A stretch of 64,000 bases of DNA from Solwaraspora sp. WMMA2056 (GCF_030345095.1 NZ_CP128360.1:5890001-5954000); one strand, 5' to 3'. Positions 52,416 to 62,159 are shown, numbered from the stretch's first letter. The notes: generated by a model not told the origin, from the sequence alone. Numbers and translations: made by a program.

Positions 52416-55400
52416 CCTGCGCCTGGGCGCTGTCGTCCTCGACCGGCGCGCCGGGCCGCGCCGCCGGGCCAGGCCGCGCCGCCGGTTCGGGCTGCGCCGC
52501 CGGGCCGGCCTGCGTCGGGGCGGGCCGGGACTCGTCGGCGGACTTCAGCCGCTGGCTGATCACCTGGGTCACCCCGCTGCGCATGGTGACGCCGTACAGC
52601 GCGTCCGCCACCTCCATGGTGCGCTTCTGGTGGGTGATGATGATCAGCTGGCTGCGGTCGCGCAGCTGTGCCATCAGGGTGATCAACCGGCCGAGGTTGA
52701 CGTCGTCCAGGGCCGCTTCGACCTCGTCCATGATGTAGAACGGGCTCGGCCGGGCCCGGAAGATGGCCACCAGCATCGCGACCGCGGTCAGCGAGCGTTC
52801 CCCGCCGGACAACAGCGACAGCCGCTTGATCTTCTTTCCAGGTGGCCGCGCCTCCACCTCCACCCCGGTGGTCAGCAGGTCGTCGGGGTCGGTGAGCACC
52901 AGCCGGCCCTCCCCGCCGGGGAACAGCACCGTGAACACCTGCTCGAACTCGCGGGCGGTGTCGGCGTACGCGCTGGCGAAGACCTCCAGGATCCGGGCGT
53001 CCACGTCCGAGACCACGGTGAGCAGGTCCTTGCGGGTCGCCTTCAGATCCTCCAGCTGGTCGGACAGGAACTTGTAGCGCTCCTCCAGGGCGGCGAACTC
53101 CTCCAACGCCAGCGGGTTGACCTTGCCGAGCAGGGCCAACTCCCGCTCCGCCTTGGCCGAGCGCTTCTCCTGGGTGGCCCGGTCGAACGGCACCGGTGTG
53201 GGCTCCGGTTTGCCATCGGTGGCGGCCGCCGCCACCTGGGCCTGCGTCGGCGGCACCGGCTGGTGCGGACCGTACTCGGCCAGCAGCGTCTCCACGTCCA
53301 GGGAGAAGTCCTCGGCCGCCTTGGCTTCCAGCTGCTCGATCCGCAGCCGCTGCTCCGCGCGGGCCACCTCGTCGCGGTGCACCGCGCTGGTCAGCCGCTC
53401 CAGTTCCGCGCCGAGGCGTTTGGCCGCACCGCGTACCTCCTGCAGCTCGGCCTCCCGCGCCGCCCGCGCGCCGGCGATCTCGTCGCGGGTGCGGGCCGCC
53501 TCGACCAGCGAGTCGGCCAGCCGGCCGAGCGCGAACCGGGCCCCGGCGGTGACCGCCCGGGCGATCTGCGCGCCCCGGGCGCGGGCGGCCCGGCGTGCGG
53601 CGGCGCGTTCCCGCGCGGCCCGTTCGGCCGCCGCCTGCCGCAGCAGCGAGTCGGCCCGGCCGGCGATCGACGAGACCCGCTCCTCGGCGGTACGGACGGC
53701 GAGCCGCACCTCCATCTCGTTCTGCCGGGCCCCGGGCAGCATCGCGGCGAGTTCGTCACGCTCCGCCGTCGACGGGTCCTCGTCGATCGGGGTCGCCTCG
53801 GCCAGCTCCAGCCGCTCCTCCAGCTCGGCCAGAGCGGTCAGGTCCCGTTCCCGGGCCTCGGCGGCCTTGTCCCGCGACGCGGCCAGGCGCTGCGCCTCGG
53901 CGTGCGCCGACCGGGCGGCGGCACCGAGTTCGGCCAGCCGGCGGGCGGCGGCGTTGCGTTGGCCTTCGGCCTGCCGGCGGGCGGCAGCGGCCTCGGCGAC
54001 CTGTTCCTTGCACTCCGCCGCGCGCTGACGGGCCTCGGCCAGCTGCGCGCTGAGCTCGGTGGCGGCCGCCTCCACGGTCAGCCGGTTGGTGCGGGCCTCC
54101 TCGACCGCCGCCTGCACCTCGATGAAGCTGGGTGCCTTGGCGGAGCCACCGGCGGCGCTGTACGCCCCGACGATGTCGCCGTCGGGGGTGACCGCCCGCA
54201 GCTGCGGATGGTCGGCGGCGGCCCGGGTGGCGGCGGCAAGGTCGGCGACGAGAATCACGTCACGCAGCGCCCGGTGCAGGGCCGGCCGCAGCTGCTCCGG
54301 GCAGTTGATCACGTCGGGAGCCCAGGTCGCGCCGGCAGGCAGCGCCGGCCGCAGCGCATCGGCGGAGCCGATCATGCCGGGCCCGGCCGCGCCGGCCACC
54401 AGCAGGGCGGCCCGTCCCGAGTCCTGGATCTTCAGCAGCCGCATCGCCTCGGCGGCCTCGTCGACGCCGGTGACCGCGACCGCGTCGGCCAGTAGGCCGA
54501 GCGCCGCCGCCAGCGCTGCCTCGTGGCCGGGGGCGACCGTCAACATGCTGGCCAGACTGCCCAGCAGACCGGGCACCTGGTCGGCGCGGGCCAGCAGCTC
54601 ACCGGCGCCGTCGGCCCGGCGCAGCCCCATCGCCAGGGCGTCCTCGCGGGCCTTCCAGGTGGCGGATTCCTTCTCGGCCCGCCGCTCGGCGTCGGAGAGT
54701 TCGCGGACCGCAGCGGCGGCGGCGTCGTGCGCGGCGACCGCCTCGGCGTGCCGGGCGTCGAGGTCGGCGTTGTCCCGGTCGGCCTCGGTGGACGACTCGG
54801 TGGCGAGGTCCAGCTCCTGCTGGGCGTGGTCGGCGCGCAGCTGGGCGTCGGCGTGCGCGGCGGTGAGGCGGGCGATCTCCTCGGCGGAGCTGGAGGTACG
54901 GGCCCGTGCGGAGTTGACCTGGCCGGTCAGCCGGGCCAGGCCCTCCCGCCGGTCGGCGATCGCCTTGGCCGCCGCGACCAGGGCCCGTTCGGCCTGCGCC
55001 AGCTGGGCTTCGAGCTGCTGACGACCCTCCACCGCCTCGGCGAGCCGGATCTGGTCCTCGGTGAGCGCGGCCCGCAGCTCCTCCTCCTGCTCGCGGATCC
55101 GTTGCGCCTCGGCGGTGAGCTGGTCCGGGTCCCGGCCGGGTCGTTCGTCGTCCGGCTGCACCGACAGGTGGCGCAGCCGCTCACCGGCCAGCTGCTCGGT
55201 GGAGCGGAACCGTTCCTGCAGGGCGGCGAGCTTGTACCAGGTGTCCTGGGCCGCGGCGAGCAGCGGCGCGTCCTCGGCGAGCGCGGCCTCCAACTCGGCG
55301 AGCCGGCCCTGCACCTCGGCATGCTCGGTCTCCACCTCGGTACGCCGCTGCCGAAGCGCCGTCTCGTCGGCGATCTCCTTGTCCAGGGTGGTCCGCAAAG

Positions 55401-56106
55401 TGGTGAGGTCGTCGGCGAGCAGCCGCAGCCGGGCGTCGCGCAGGTCGGCCTGGATGCCGGCGGCCCGCCGGGCCACCTCGGCCTGGCGGCCCAGCGGTTT
55501 GAGCTGGCGGCGCAGCTCGGCGGTCAGGTCGGTCAGCCGGTCCAGGTTGGTCTGCATCGCGGTGAGCTTGCGCAGCGCCTTTTCCTTGCGCTTGCGATGC
55601 TTGAGTACGCCGGCCGCCTCCTCGATGAAGGCCCGCCGGTCCTCAGGTTTGGCGTGCAGTACCGCGTCGAGCTGCCCTTGGCCGACGATGACGTGCATCT
55701 CGCGGCCGATTCCCGAGTCGGACAGCAGCTCCTGGATGTCGAGCAGCCGGCAGGAGTTGCCGTTGATCTCGTACTCGCTCTCGCCGGAGCGGAACATCCG
55801 GCGGGTGATCGACACCTCGGTGTACTCGATCGGCAACGCGCCGTCGGTGTTGTCGATGGTCAGGGTCACCTCGGCCCGGCCCAATGGTGCCCGACCGGCG
55901 GTGCCGGCGAAGATGACGTCCTCCATCTTGCCGCCGCGCAGCGCCTTGGCACCCTGCTCGCCGAGGACCCAGGCGATGGCGTCGACGACGTTGGACTTGC
56001 CGGAACCGTTGGGACCGACCACGCAGGTGATCCCGGGCTCCAGCTTCAGGGTGGTGGTGGAGGCGAAGGACTTGAAGCCCTTCACCGTCAGGCTCTTGAG
56101 ATGCAC
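52393..56106 (-). CDS. smc: Chromosome segregation protein SMC
   Basis: SMC condensin (1237 residues) dimerises through its hinge and with ScpA/ScpB organises the chromosome. Walker A GPNGSGKSNVVDAIAW (about residue 32), coiled coils (about 170-500 and 660-1000), hinge (about 510-640, GLLADAVAVTGVDEAAEAM), ABC signature LLSGGERSLTAVAML, Walker B FYIMDEVEAALDD. The C-terminal ~50 residues are a Pro/Ala-rich repeat tail outside the head. ATG at 56106. Confidence 0.97.
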   Translation of the reverse strand: MHLKSLTVKGFKSFASTTTLKLEPGITCVVGPNGSGKSNVVDAIAWVLGEQGAKALRGGKMEDVIFAGTAGRAPLGRAEVTLTIDNTDGALPIEYTEVSITRRMFRSGESEYEINGNSCRLLDIQELLSDSGIGREMHVIVGQGQLDAVLHAKPEDRRAFIEEAAGVLKHRKRKEKALRKLTAMQTNLDRLTDLTAELRRQLKPLGRQAEVARRAAGIQADLRDARLRLLADDLTTLRTTLDKEIADETALRQRRTEVETEHAEVQGRLAELEAALAEDAPLLAAAQDTWYKLAALQERFRSTEQLAGERLRHLSVQPDDERPGRDPDQLTAEAQRIREQEEELRAALTEDQIRLAEAVEGRQQLEAQLAQAERALVAAAKAIADRREGLARLTGQVNSARARTSSSAEEIARLTAAHADAQLRADHAQQELDLATESSTEADRDNADLDARHAEAVAAHDAAAAAVRELSDAERRAEKESATWKAREDALAMGLRRADGAGELLARADQVPGLLGSLASMLTVAPGHEAALAAALGLLADAVAVTGVDEAAEAMRLLKIQDSGRAALLVAGAAGPGMIGSADALRPALPAGATWAPDVINCPEQLRPALHRALRDVILVADLAAATRAAADHPQLRAVTPDGDIVGAYSAAGGSAKAPSFIEVQAAVEEARTNRLTVEAAATELSAQLAEARQRAAECKEQVAEAAAARRQAEGQRNAAARRLAELGAAARSAHAEAQRLAASRDKAAEARERDLTALAELEERLELAEATPIDEDPSTAERDELAAMLPGARQNEMEVRLAVRTAEERVSSIAGRADSLLRQAAAERAARERAAARRAARARGAQIARAVTAGARFALGRLADSLVEAARTRDEIAGARAAREAELQEVRGAAKRLGAELERLTSAVHRDEVARAEQRLRIEQLEAKAAEDFSLDVETLLAEYGPHQPVPPTQAQVAAAATDGKPEPTPVPFDRATQEKRSAKAERELALLGKVNPLALEEFAALEERYKFLSDQLEDLKATRKDLLTVVSDVDARILEVFASAYADTAREFEQVFTVLFPGGEGRLVLTDPDDLLTTGVEVEARPPGKKIKRLSLLSGGERSLTAVAMLVAIFRARPSPFYIMDEVEAALDDVNLGRLITLMAQLRDRSQLIIITHQKRTMEVADALYGVTMRSGVTQVISQRLKSADESRPAPTQAGPAAQPEPAARPGPAARPGAPVEDDSAQAQVSAAADQ

Positions 56107-56137
56107 GGTCCGATTCCTCGTCCGACGGGTCGCCGGG

Positions 56138-56179
56138 CGGCCGTCAGTCCTGGTCAGTCGGCCGTCAGTCCTGGTCAGT
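56138..56179. repeat. Perfect 21-bp tandem duplication upstream of smc
   Basis: Positions 56138-56158 and 56159-56179 are identical. Each unit contains GTCAG twice. It lies 32 bp before the smc ATG, inside the likely smc leader. Confidence 0.9.
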
Positions 56180-56252
56180 ACCGCACAGGCTAACCTGTCG
56201 CCGCTCCTGCCAGCGGATACGTAGGGTGTCGGCGAGCCGGGGCCGATGGGCC

Positions 56253-56413
56253 GGCCCGGAGCGGGAGGCGTCCCGGAGCGGGAATCGGCCCGGGGCGGGA
56301 GGCGGCCCGGGGCGGGAGGCGGCCCGGGGCGGGAGGCGGCCCGGGGCGGGAGGCGGCCCGGGGCGGGAGGCGGCCCGGGGCGGGAGGCGGCCCGGGGCGG
56401 GAGGCGGCCCGGG
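56253..56413. repeat. 17-bp minisatellite, about 9.5 copies, upstream of smc
   Basis: Units of 17 bp (core GGCCCGGGGCGGGAGGC) begin at 56253; the first two are variant, seven from 56287 to 56405 are identical, and a partial copy ends at 56413. Because 17 is not divisible by 3, all frames are open through it and spurious ORFs result. It separates the small coiled-coil gene from smc. Confidence 0.92.
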
Positions 56414-56415
56414 AC

Positions 56416-56451
56416 AAAAAGCTGCGCGCCGCCACTGATGTGTCGGCGCGC
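56416..56451 (-). terminator. Intrinsic terminator of the small coiled-coil gene
   Basis: On the minus strand an 8-bp stem (56424-56431 with 56444-56451), 12-nt loop, then AGC and TTTTT (56416-56420). This is one of few classical U-tract terminators in the window, 70 nt after the stop of the gene at 56522. Confidence 0.85.
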
Positions 56452-56521
56452 GGTGTGGTGCCTTCGATCGTCGGTCCGGGCACTGGCGGTGGGCGCCGGC
56501 CGTCACCGGCGCCCGTCGGGA

Positions 56522-56716
56522 TCAGGTGAGTGCGGGCTCAGCAAGCCGCAGCAGGTCGTCGGATTCGGCGACCGCCGCAGCGAGCCGGTCGTTCTCGGCC
56601 CGCAGCCGGGTGATCTCGAACTCCAGTGCCTGTACCCTGGCACGCAATCGGGTGACCTCGTCGAGCAGGCGCCGGTCGGGTGCCGCACCAACGTGGCCGT
56701 AGAGGGCCTTCGCCAT
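56522..56716 (-). CDS. Small conserved coiled-coil protein (AKALYGHV type)
   Basis: A 64-residue protein starting MAKALYGHVG, then an almost pure heptad coiled coil (LLDEVTRLRARVQALEFEI, continuing through LRAENDRLAAAV). I recall similar AKALYGHV proteins in other actinobacteria but no known function. ATG at 56716 has AGGAG 5 nt upstream; the upstream in-frame start is not supported. It is monocistronic, with its own intrinsic terminator. Confidence 0.78.
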   Translation of the reverse strand: MAKALYGHVGAAPDRRLLDEVTRLRARVQALEFEITRLRAENDRLAAAVAESDDLLRLAEPALT

Positions 56717-56779
56717 TTCGTCTCCTTGTAATGCGCTGCCGGAAAGGCCGGCCAACGCGCGCCCGTGAATCCTCGCGAC

Positions 56780-56803
56780 TGTCAACCCTCGGGCATGCGA
56801 GGG
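56780..56803 (-). promoter_or_regulatory. -35 element and inverted repeat upstream of the coiled-coil gene
   Basis: On the minus strand TTGACA (56780-56785) directly follows a perfect inverted repeat CCCTCG-6-CGAGGG (56786-56803). No fitting -10 is seen 16-19 bp downstream, so the promoter call is weak, but an operator next to a consensus -35 is suggestive. Confidence 0.35.
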
Positions 56804-57038
56804 CGCGACTGGGCGCGACTGGCGACACCCCTATGTTCCGCCGAAGTCATCGCTTCGTCAAGTTCCACCAGACGAGGATCACCACATCATCTACCGAATC
56901 TATCGCCCAAAAGGTACGAAGGGCGGCAGTTCTGCGACACAGGTCACACCGGCATCACCGTCCGTACGGGCAGCTCCAGGTGACGACCTGCCCGCCTTAT
57001 CTCTTCCTTAGCGGGATCGCCGGTTTCCCTTAGCACCG

Positions 57039-57068
57039 TTGCCGATCGTCCCTATCGGTCCGTAGCGT
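57039..57068 (+). promoter_or_regulatory. Candidate promoter of the CAP-domain gene
   Basis: TTGCCG (57039-57044), 18-bp spacer, TAGCGT (57063-57068). The predicted leader of about 70 nt ends with the GGAGG Shine-Dalgarno. Confidence 0.45.
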
Positions 57069-57143
57069 CTCATCCCGGCCCATGCGCCCCGGGCGACTCC
57101 GGCCCGCGCCGCCGATCACCCTCACCACGCGGAGGAACGTACG

Positions 57144-58508
57144 TTGTACCGGCGCAACGACCCGGTCGATGGCTACCGACCGGACGGGCCCGTGCCGCCC
57201 GCCGCAGACTTCCCCGGGCACCCTGACCCCGCCTGGGACGACGACCGGCTCGGGCAGGCCTCCTGGCGCGACCACCTCGACCCTGGCTGGCAGCCTGGGC
57301 CCGATCATCGCCACGACGACCACGGCCAGGCCGGACACCAACTGGACGGGTACGACCAGGGCGGGTACGACCAGGGCGGGTACGACCAGGGCGGGTACGA
57401 CCAGGCCGGGTACGACCAGGCCGGGTACGACAGCTACGGCCCGACAGGATACGGCCACGACGGGTACGCCCCGCTGCCCACAGCCAGCTACGAAGTGGAC
57501 GCCACTGGCGGTTACGGGCGCGACCAACCCGGCGAGTACGACCACACCGGCCACGACCAGGACCACACCGGAGCCCACGACGCCACCGGATGGCTCGACG
57601 GCACCGACGGGCACCACGACGGCAGGGCCGACGACGACACCGTCGTGCACCGGGCGAGTCGGCGCCGGGGACGGCGTACCGATGATGTCGACGACGCAGA
57701 CGGACCGGGCAGCGGCCGACGGCGGCGGGGTGTCCCCGGACCGGTCGCCCTGGCCGCCCTCGTCGCGGTCCTGCTGGTCGCGATCGGCGGCGGTGCGGCG
57801 CTGCTGCGCAGCGGGTTCAGCGACGGCAGCGGCACCGGGACCGACCAGGGCGGAGTCGCTGCCTCGGGCGGCACCTCCGTCACCGATCCGCCGCTGGACA
57901 CCACCGGCGCCACGGCCGAACCGCAGATCGGCGACCCGCAAGCCCGGGCCGAACTCGGCCCGGCCCCGACCCCCAGCGCACAGCCCTCCTCCGCCGCACC
58001 GCCGCCGCCGCCCGACCCCGATCCGGTACGCACCACGGAGCCGGCCGCGCCCGCGCCGACCCGAACCACCCCGGCCGCACCGGCCCGGACCAGCGCGGCA
58101 CCACCGTCGTCGGCAACCGGCGGCGGCAACCTGGAGCAGCAGGTCCTGACGATCGTCAACCAGGAACGCGGGGCGAACGGCTGCGGACCGGTCACCATCA
58201 ACACCCGGCTGTCCGAAGCGTCCCGGTTGCACAGCGAGGACCAGGCGGCCACCGACAACATGTCCCACGAGGGCAGCGACGGCAGCTCACCGTGGGAACG
58301 CGCCGAGCGCGCCGGCTACGACAACGCGATCGGCGAGAACGTCGCGGCCGGCTACCCGACGGCGGCAGCGGTGATGGACGGCTGGATGAACAGTGCCGGA
58401 CACCGGGCCAACATCCTCAACTGCGACGCTGTCGCGATGGGGGTGGGTACCGCGAGATCGGCGGACGGCACCCTCTACTGGACTCAGATGTTCGGCTCGG
58501 TGGCCTGA
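57144..58508 (+). CDS. CAP-domain (SCP/PR1-like) membrane-anchored protein
   Basis: A 454-residue protein. Residues 1-190 are a hydrophilic Asp/Gly/Tyr/His-rich region with five tandem GYDQG/A units (about 69-95). Residues 201-223 form one membrane helix ([21 protein letters not shown]). A Pro/Thr/Ala linker leads to the extracellular CAP domain (about 330-454): [43 protein letters not shown] domains bind lipids or act in cell-wall contexts in bacteria. The start is TTG at 57144 with GGAGG 8 nt upstream. It overlaps convergent mutM by 25 bp. Confidence 0.87.
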   Translation: MYRRNDPVDGYRPDGPVPPAADFPGHPDPAWDDDRLGQASWRDHLDPGWQPGPDHRHDDHGQAGHQLDGYDQGGYDQGGYDQGGYDQAGYDQAGYDSYGPTGYGHDGYAPLPTASYEVDATGGYGRDQPGEYDHTGHDQDHTGAHDATGWLDGTDGHHDGRADDDTVVHRASRRRGRRTDDVDDADGPGSGRRRRGVPGPVALAALVAVLLVAIGGGAALLRSGFSDGSGTGTDQGGVAASGGTSVTDPPLDTTGATAEPQIGDPQARAELGPAPTPSAQPSSAAPPPPPDPDPVRTTEPAAPAPTRTTPAAPARTSAAPPSSATGGGNLEQQVLTIVNQERGANGCGPVTINTRLSEASRLHSEDQAATDNMSHEGSDGSSPWERAERAGYDNAIGENVAAGYPTAAAVMDGWMNSAGHRANILNCDAVAMGVGTARSADGTLYWTQMFGSVA

Positions 58509-59425
58509 CCCGCCGCAGACCTCGATCGGGCCTGACCCGCCACTGTCGCGGACCTCGACCCGGCCTGACCGGCGGCTGCCGCCGACCTCGGCCGGGGCTG
58601 GCAACGCGGGCAGCTGAACGACGAACGGTTCATGAACGCCTCGCGGCGGATCAGTGCACCGCAACGCCGACACGGCCGGTCCTGCTGCCCGTAGACGTTC
58701 AGCGCCCGGTCGAAGTAGCCGCTACGCCCGTTGACGTCGACGTACAGGGCGTCGAAACTCGTCCCGCCCTGGACGATCGCCTCGGTCAGCACGTCGCGTA
58801 CGTGACCCAGCAGCCGGGTGACCGTCGCCGGTGGCAGCCGATCGGTCGGTCGGGTGCCGTGCAGCCCGGTCCGCCACAACGCCTCGTCGGCGTAGATGTT
58901 GCCGATCCCGGAGATCAACGACTGGTCCAGCAACGCCCGTTTGATCTGGGTCCGACGTTGACGCAGGGCCGCGACGAAGGCGGCGTCGGAAAAGTCCGGA
59001 TCGAGCGGGTCGCGGGCGATGTGCGCGATCTCCGCCGGCAGCTCGGCACCACCGGGCGACACGGCCAACCCACCGAACGTACGTTGGTCCACGAAGCGCA
59101 GCTGCGGGTCACCGTCGGCGAACTCGAACCGGACCCGCAGATGCACCTCGTCGGGTGCCGATGCCGGCTGCAGCAGCAGCTGCCCGGACATGCCGAGATG
59201 GCCCACCACCGCGTCGCCTGAGTCCAGCGGCAGCCACAGGTACTTGCCGCGGCGGCGGACATCGAGAATCTGGCAGCCGACCAGGGTGGCGGCGAAATGC
59301 GCCGGTCCGGGCAGATGCCGGCGTACCGCCCGGGGGTGCCGGACGTCGACGGCGGCGAACCGGCGCCCGACGATCCAGCCGGCGAGCCCCTGGCGGACCG
59401 TCTCGACCTCGGGCAGTTCAGGCAT
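58484..59425 (-). CDS. mutM: Formamidopyrimidine-DNA glycosylase
   Basis: MutM/Fpg excises 8-oxoguanine and formamidopyrimidines. It starts [14 protein letters not shown] (catalytic Pro2, Glu3), has [10 protein letters not shown], the H2TH region ([15 protein letters not shown]) and the C-terminal zinc finger Cys-X2-Cys...Cys-X2-Cys (CRRCG ... SCPRC). After the finger ~35 Ala/Gly/Ser/Arg-rich residues are encoded by repeats that run over the stop of the CAP gene, an unusual tail. ATG at 59425 overlaps rnc by 8 bp. Confidence 0.96.
   Translation of the reverse strand: MPELPEVETVRQGLAGWIVGRRFAAVDVRHPRAVRRHLPGPAHFAATLVGCQILDVRRRGKYLWLPLDSGDAVVGHLGMSGQLLLQPASAPDEVHLRVRFEFADGDPQLRFVDQRTFGGLAVSPGGAELPAEIAHIARDPLDPDFSDAAFVAALRQRRTQIKRALLDQSLISGIGNIYADEALWRTGLHGTRPTDRLPPATVTRLLGHVRDVLTEAIVQGGTSFDALYVDVNGRSGYFDRALNVYGQQDRPCRRCGALIRREAFMNRSSFSCPRCQPRPRSAAAAGQAGSRSATVAGQARSRSAAGQATEPNI
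58506..58590. repeat. Degenerate repeats at the CAP/mutM junction
   Basis: GGCCTGACC recurs around 58503, 58530 and 58563, each followed by a GACCTCG about 15-25 nt on. The first copy includes the CAP stop codon; the further TGAs are in the same frame (27 and 33 nt apart). On the minus strand the same DNA codes the mutM tail. Confidence 0.6.
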
Positions 59426-60263
59426 CGCGCGCCTCACCGGGCTCGATGGATCCGCCCGGCTCGATGGATCCGCCCGGCTCAGCGGACTCACCCGGCTGAC
59501 CCGGCCCGCCGGGTTCGACTGCCGTGACCGGCTCGACCGGTAGCGCCTCGACCATCTGCGCGGACAGGGTCCGCCAGGCGGCTTCGGCGGCCCGCTGCTC
59601 GGCCTCCTTCTTGCTGCGGCCCTCGGCTCCGCCGTACCGCTGCGCAGCGACGATCACCCAGGCGGTGAAGGTCTTGGCGTGGTCCGGCCCCGCGTCGTCG
59701 ATGCGGTACTCGGGCACGCCCAGGCCCAGCGTCGCGGTCAGCTCCTGCAAACTGGTCTTCCAGTCCAGGGCGGCACCCCGGCGGGCCGACTCGGCCATCA
59801 ACGGATCGAACAGCCGATGGATCACGATCGACGCCGTGTCCAGGCCGTACTGCAGGTAGATCGCCCCGAGCAGCGCCTCCAGCGTGTCGGCCAGGATGCT
59901 CGCCTTGTCCCGCCCGCCGGTGCTCTCCTCCCCCTTGCCCAGCAGCAGGTACGGGCCGAGGCCGTGCGGGCCGAGCGAGCGGGCGACCTCGGCCAGGGCA
60001 CGCATGTTGACCACGCTGGCCCGCAGCTTGGCGAGCTGACCTTCGGGCAGGTCCGGGTGGTTGTGGAACAACGCCGAGGTGATCACCACGCCGAGTACGG
60101 AGTCGCCGAGGAACTCCAACCGCTCGTTGGTCGGCAGACCGCCGTTCTCGTAGGCGTACGAACGGTGGGTCAACGCGCGTTCCAGCAGGTCGACATCGAA
60201 CGCGACACCGAACGCGGCCTCCAGGTGGGCCACCGGCGGGCGCGCGGACTGATCGTTGCTCAT
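59418..60263 (-). CDS. rnc: Ribonuclease III
   Basis: RNase III (281 residues) cleaves double-stranded RNA in rRNA and mRNA processing. The catalytic domain has [15 protein letters not shown] and the second acidic cluster [15 protein letters not shown]; the dsRBD has [15 protein letters not shown] ~40-residue Pro/Gly/Glu tail contains the tandem GGSIEP repeat encoded by a 21-bp DNA repeat (about 59439-59482). ATG at 60263 overlaps plsX (ATGA). Confidence 0.97.
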   Translation of the reverse strand: MSNDQSARPPVAHLEAAFGVAFDVDLLERALTHRSYAYENGGLPTNERLEFLGDSVLGVVITSALFHNHPDLPEGQLAKLRASVVNMRALAEVARSLGPHGLGPYLLLGKGEESTGGRDKASILADTLEALLGAIYLQYGLDTASIVIHRLFDPLMAESARRGAALDWKTSLQELTATLGLGVPEYRIDDAGPDHAKTFTAWVIVAAQRYGGAEGRSKKEAEQRAAEAAWRTLSAQMVEALPVEPVTAVEPGGPGQPGESAEPGGSIEPGGSIEPGEARDA

Positions 60264-61372
60264 GGTGACACCTCGTATTGGTCGGCGAGCGTCCGGGCGA
60301 TGTCGTCGAGGCTTCGGGCGACCGACGCGGTGACCTGCGCCCGGTGCAGGTCGGCGGCGAGCACGATCCCGGAGGCGAGGTCCGCCCCGGTTGCCGCCCC
60401 GTGGCAGATCACCACGGTGCCGGCCACGCCGAGCAGCGTCGCGGCCCGTGGGGCCAGGCGACCCGGCTCCGGCCCACCGGCCATCGCGTACGCGCCCTCG
60501 ATGCCTTTGAGCAGTACGTTGCCGGTGAACCCATCGGTCACCACGACGTCGGCGACGTGACCGAGGGTGACGTCGTGGCCCTCGACCAACCCGACGTAGC
60601 GGCCGTCGACGGCCATCGGAGACGTCCGCAGGTGGCTGTCCGCACCACGTCGTACCCGGTCGCCCTTGCCCGGCTCGGCCCCGATCGACAGCAGGCCGAC
60701 CCGGGGGCGGGCCACGTCGAGGCGGGCCGCCGCGTAGGCCGCGCCGAACAGCGCGTGCTGGGTGAGGGTGGCGGGCCGGGCCTCGACGCTGGCGCCCACG
60801 TCGAGCAGCACCACCGGACCGGCGACGGCGGGTACGACGGCGACCAGCGCGGGTCGGCGTACCGTGGGCCAGCGGCCCAGGCCGAGCGCGGCGGCGGTGA
60901 CGATCTCGCCGCTGGAGCCGGCGGAGACCATCGCGTCGGCGGTGCCGTCCGCGACGGCGGCGACGCTGGCGGCGATGGTGCTGCCGGGGCGGGCGCCGGG
61001 GCGCACCGGATGCGTCGGCGCGGCATCCGGTCGCCCGGTGCCATCGTGACCCGACCTGCCGGCAGCGCCGACCGGACGTACGGTGATCCGGTGCCGCTGC
61101 CCGGTGGGCAGTGCGGCACGCACCTCGTCGGCTACGTCCGGTGGACCGACGAGCAGCAGGTGAAGATCGGGATCAGCGCGGCAGGCACGCAGAGCGCCGT
61201 CAACCACGACGGCGGGTGAACCATCCCCGCCGAGGAGGTCGACGGCGATCCGCGAGGTGCCCGGGTCCACGGCGGTGCCGGCCGGGCCGGGTTGGCCGGC
61301 CCGTTCCCGGGCCGGCGCACCAGGCGTTCGCCAGTGGGGCCGCGCCGCCCGGTCGGAGACCGGCGGCGTCAC
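60260..61372 (-). CDS. plsX: Phosphate acyltransferase PlsX
   Basis: PlsX makes acyl-phosphate from acyl-ACP for phospholipid synthesis. Motifs: [19 protein letters not shown] (variant of the usual GGDxxP), [46 protein letters not shown]. The 370-residue protein has a ~40-residue non-conserved N terminus and a Gly/Pro/Arg-rich insertion at about 103-130. GTG at 61372, 10 nt after rpmF: the rpmF-plsX pair seen in many bacteria. Confidence 0.92.
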   Translation of the reverse strand: MTPPVSDRAARPHWRTPGAPARERAGQPGPAGTAVDPGTSRIAVDLLGGDGSPAVVVDGALRACRADPDLHLLLVGPPDVADEVRAALPTGQRHRITVRPVGAAGRSGHDGTGRPDAAPTHPVRPGARPGSTIAASVAAVADGTADAMVSAGSSGEIVTAAALGLGRWPTVRRPALVAVVPAVAGPVVLLDVGASVEARPATLTQHALFGAAYAAARLDVARPRVGLLSIGAEPGKGDRVRRGADSHLRTSPMAVDGRYVGLVEGHDVTLGHVADVVVTDGFTGNVLLKGIEGAYAMAGGPEPGRLAPRAATLLGVAGTVVICHGAATGADLASGIVLAADLHRAQVTASVARSLDDIARTLADQYEVSP

Positions 61373-61382
61373 GGCGACCGGA

Positions 61383-61556
61383 TCAGACCTCGATGACCTG
61401 GCGGCCGTTGTAGGTGCCGCAGACGGTGCAGGCGGTGTGCGGCAGCTTCGCGGACTTGCACTGCGGGCAGTCCACGGTCACCACTGCCGAGGTCTTCCAC
61501 TGGGACCGACGGGAGCGGGTGTTGCTGCGGGACATCCGGCGCTTGGGAACGGCCAC
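61383..61556 (-). CDS. rpmF: 50S ribosomal protein L32 (zinc-binding form)
   Basis: L32 (57 residues): AVPKRRMSRSNTRSRRSQWK then a four-Cys zinc ribbon CPQC...CTVCG. Presence of all four Cys marks the zinc-dependent form, not the Zur-regulated paralogue. GTG at 61556 uses a GAGGAG Shine-Dalgarno within the last codons of yceD, 8 nt upstream. Confidence 0.97.
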   Translation of the reverse strand: MAVPKRRMSRSNTRSRRSQWKTSAVVTVDCPQCKSAKLPHTACTVCGTYNGRQVIEV

Positions 61557-61561
61557 GGTTC

Positions 61562-62125
61562 TTACTCCTCTTGGCGGGTCAGTTGCGACAGGCCGGCCCA
61601 TCTCGGGTCGACCTCCTGGTGGCTGTGGTCGTCCGGCAGCTCGTCCCAGTGCACTCCGCATTCGGAGCACAGCCCGGGACAGTCGAGCCGGCAGAGCGGG
61701 TTGGTCGGCAGCGCCAGCACCACCGCGTCCCGCAGCGCCGGCTCCAGGTCGATCAGATCGCCCTGCAACCGGCCCACCTCGTCGATGTCGGTCGTCTCGT
61801 CCGTGGTGCTGTTCTCGTACGCGTACAGCTCCTGGATGGTGACGGTCAGCGCCTCGTCGATCGCGCGCAGGCACCGCCCACACTCGCCGGCGACCGGTCC
61901 ACTGACCGTACCGGAGACGAGGACCCCTTCGGATACCGACTCGAGCCGCAGGTCGAGGCTCAGGTCGGCGCCCTCGGGGACGCCGTTCATCTCCAGACCG
62001 AGGTCCGCCGGCGCGGGCACCACCCGGCTCACGGTACGCAACGCGCCAGGCCGGCGCGGCAGTTCCCGGGTATCGAGAACGAGCGGCGACCTGGGGTTGA
62101 GTTGGTTCGACGAGTGATTGCGCAT
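61562..62125 (-). CDS. yceD: DUF177 / YceD family protein
   Basis: A 187-residue YceD-family protein, invariably upstream of rpmF and implicated in 23S rRNA accumulation in plants and bacteria. Motifs: LVLDTRELPRRPGA, a CGRCL pair in GECGRCLRAIDE, and the C-terminal CRLDCPGLCSECGVHW zinc-ribbon-like cluster. ATG at 62125 has GGAG 8 nt upstream. It is translationally close to rpmF (5 nt). Confidence 0.94.
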   Translation of the reverse strand: MRNHSSNQLNPRSPLVLDTRELPRRPGALRTVSRVVPAPADLGLEMNGVPEGADLSLDLRLESVSEGVLVSGTVSGPVAGECGRCLRAIDEALTVTIQELYAYENSTTDETTDIDEVGRLQGDLIDLEPALRDAVVLALPTNPLCRLDCPGLCSECGVHWDELPDDHSHQEVDPRWAGLSQLTRQEE

Positions 62126-62159
62126 AGTCAGACTCCGGCCTGGTAGAGGCCGACAAAGT

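Larger units (their letters stand above)
56717..57143. other. 427-bp divergent intergenic region
   Basis: No gene is evident. The middle (about 56860-56960) is markedly AT-richer than the genome. It contains the upstream signals of the coiled-coil gene (minus) and the CAP gene (plus), a direct repeat GGGCGCGACT twice (56801-56820), and no recognisable riboswitch. Confidence 0.5.

Noticed and set aside
56253-56413. Possible coding Pro-rich protein through the 17-bp repeats
   Set aside because: Open frames on both strands arise because the 17-bp unit lacks stops in every frame; no start signal or conserved domain.
56860-57143. c-di-AMP (ydaO) riboswitch before the CAP gene
   Set aside because: The region is AT-richer and precedes a wall-type protein, but the conserved ydaO core segments are not found.
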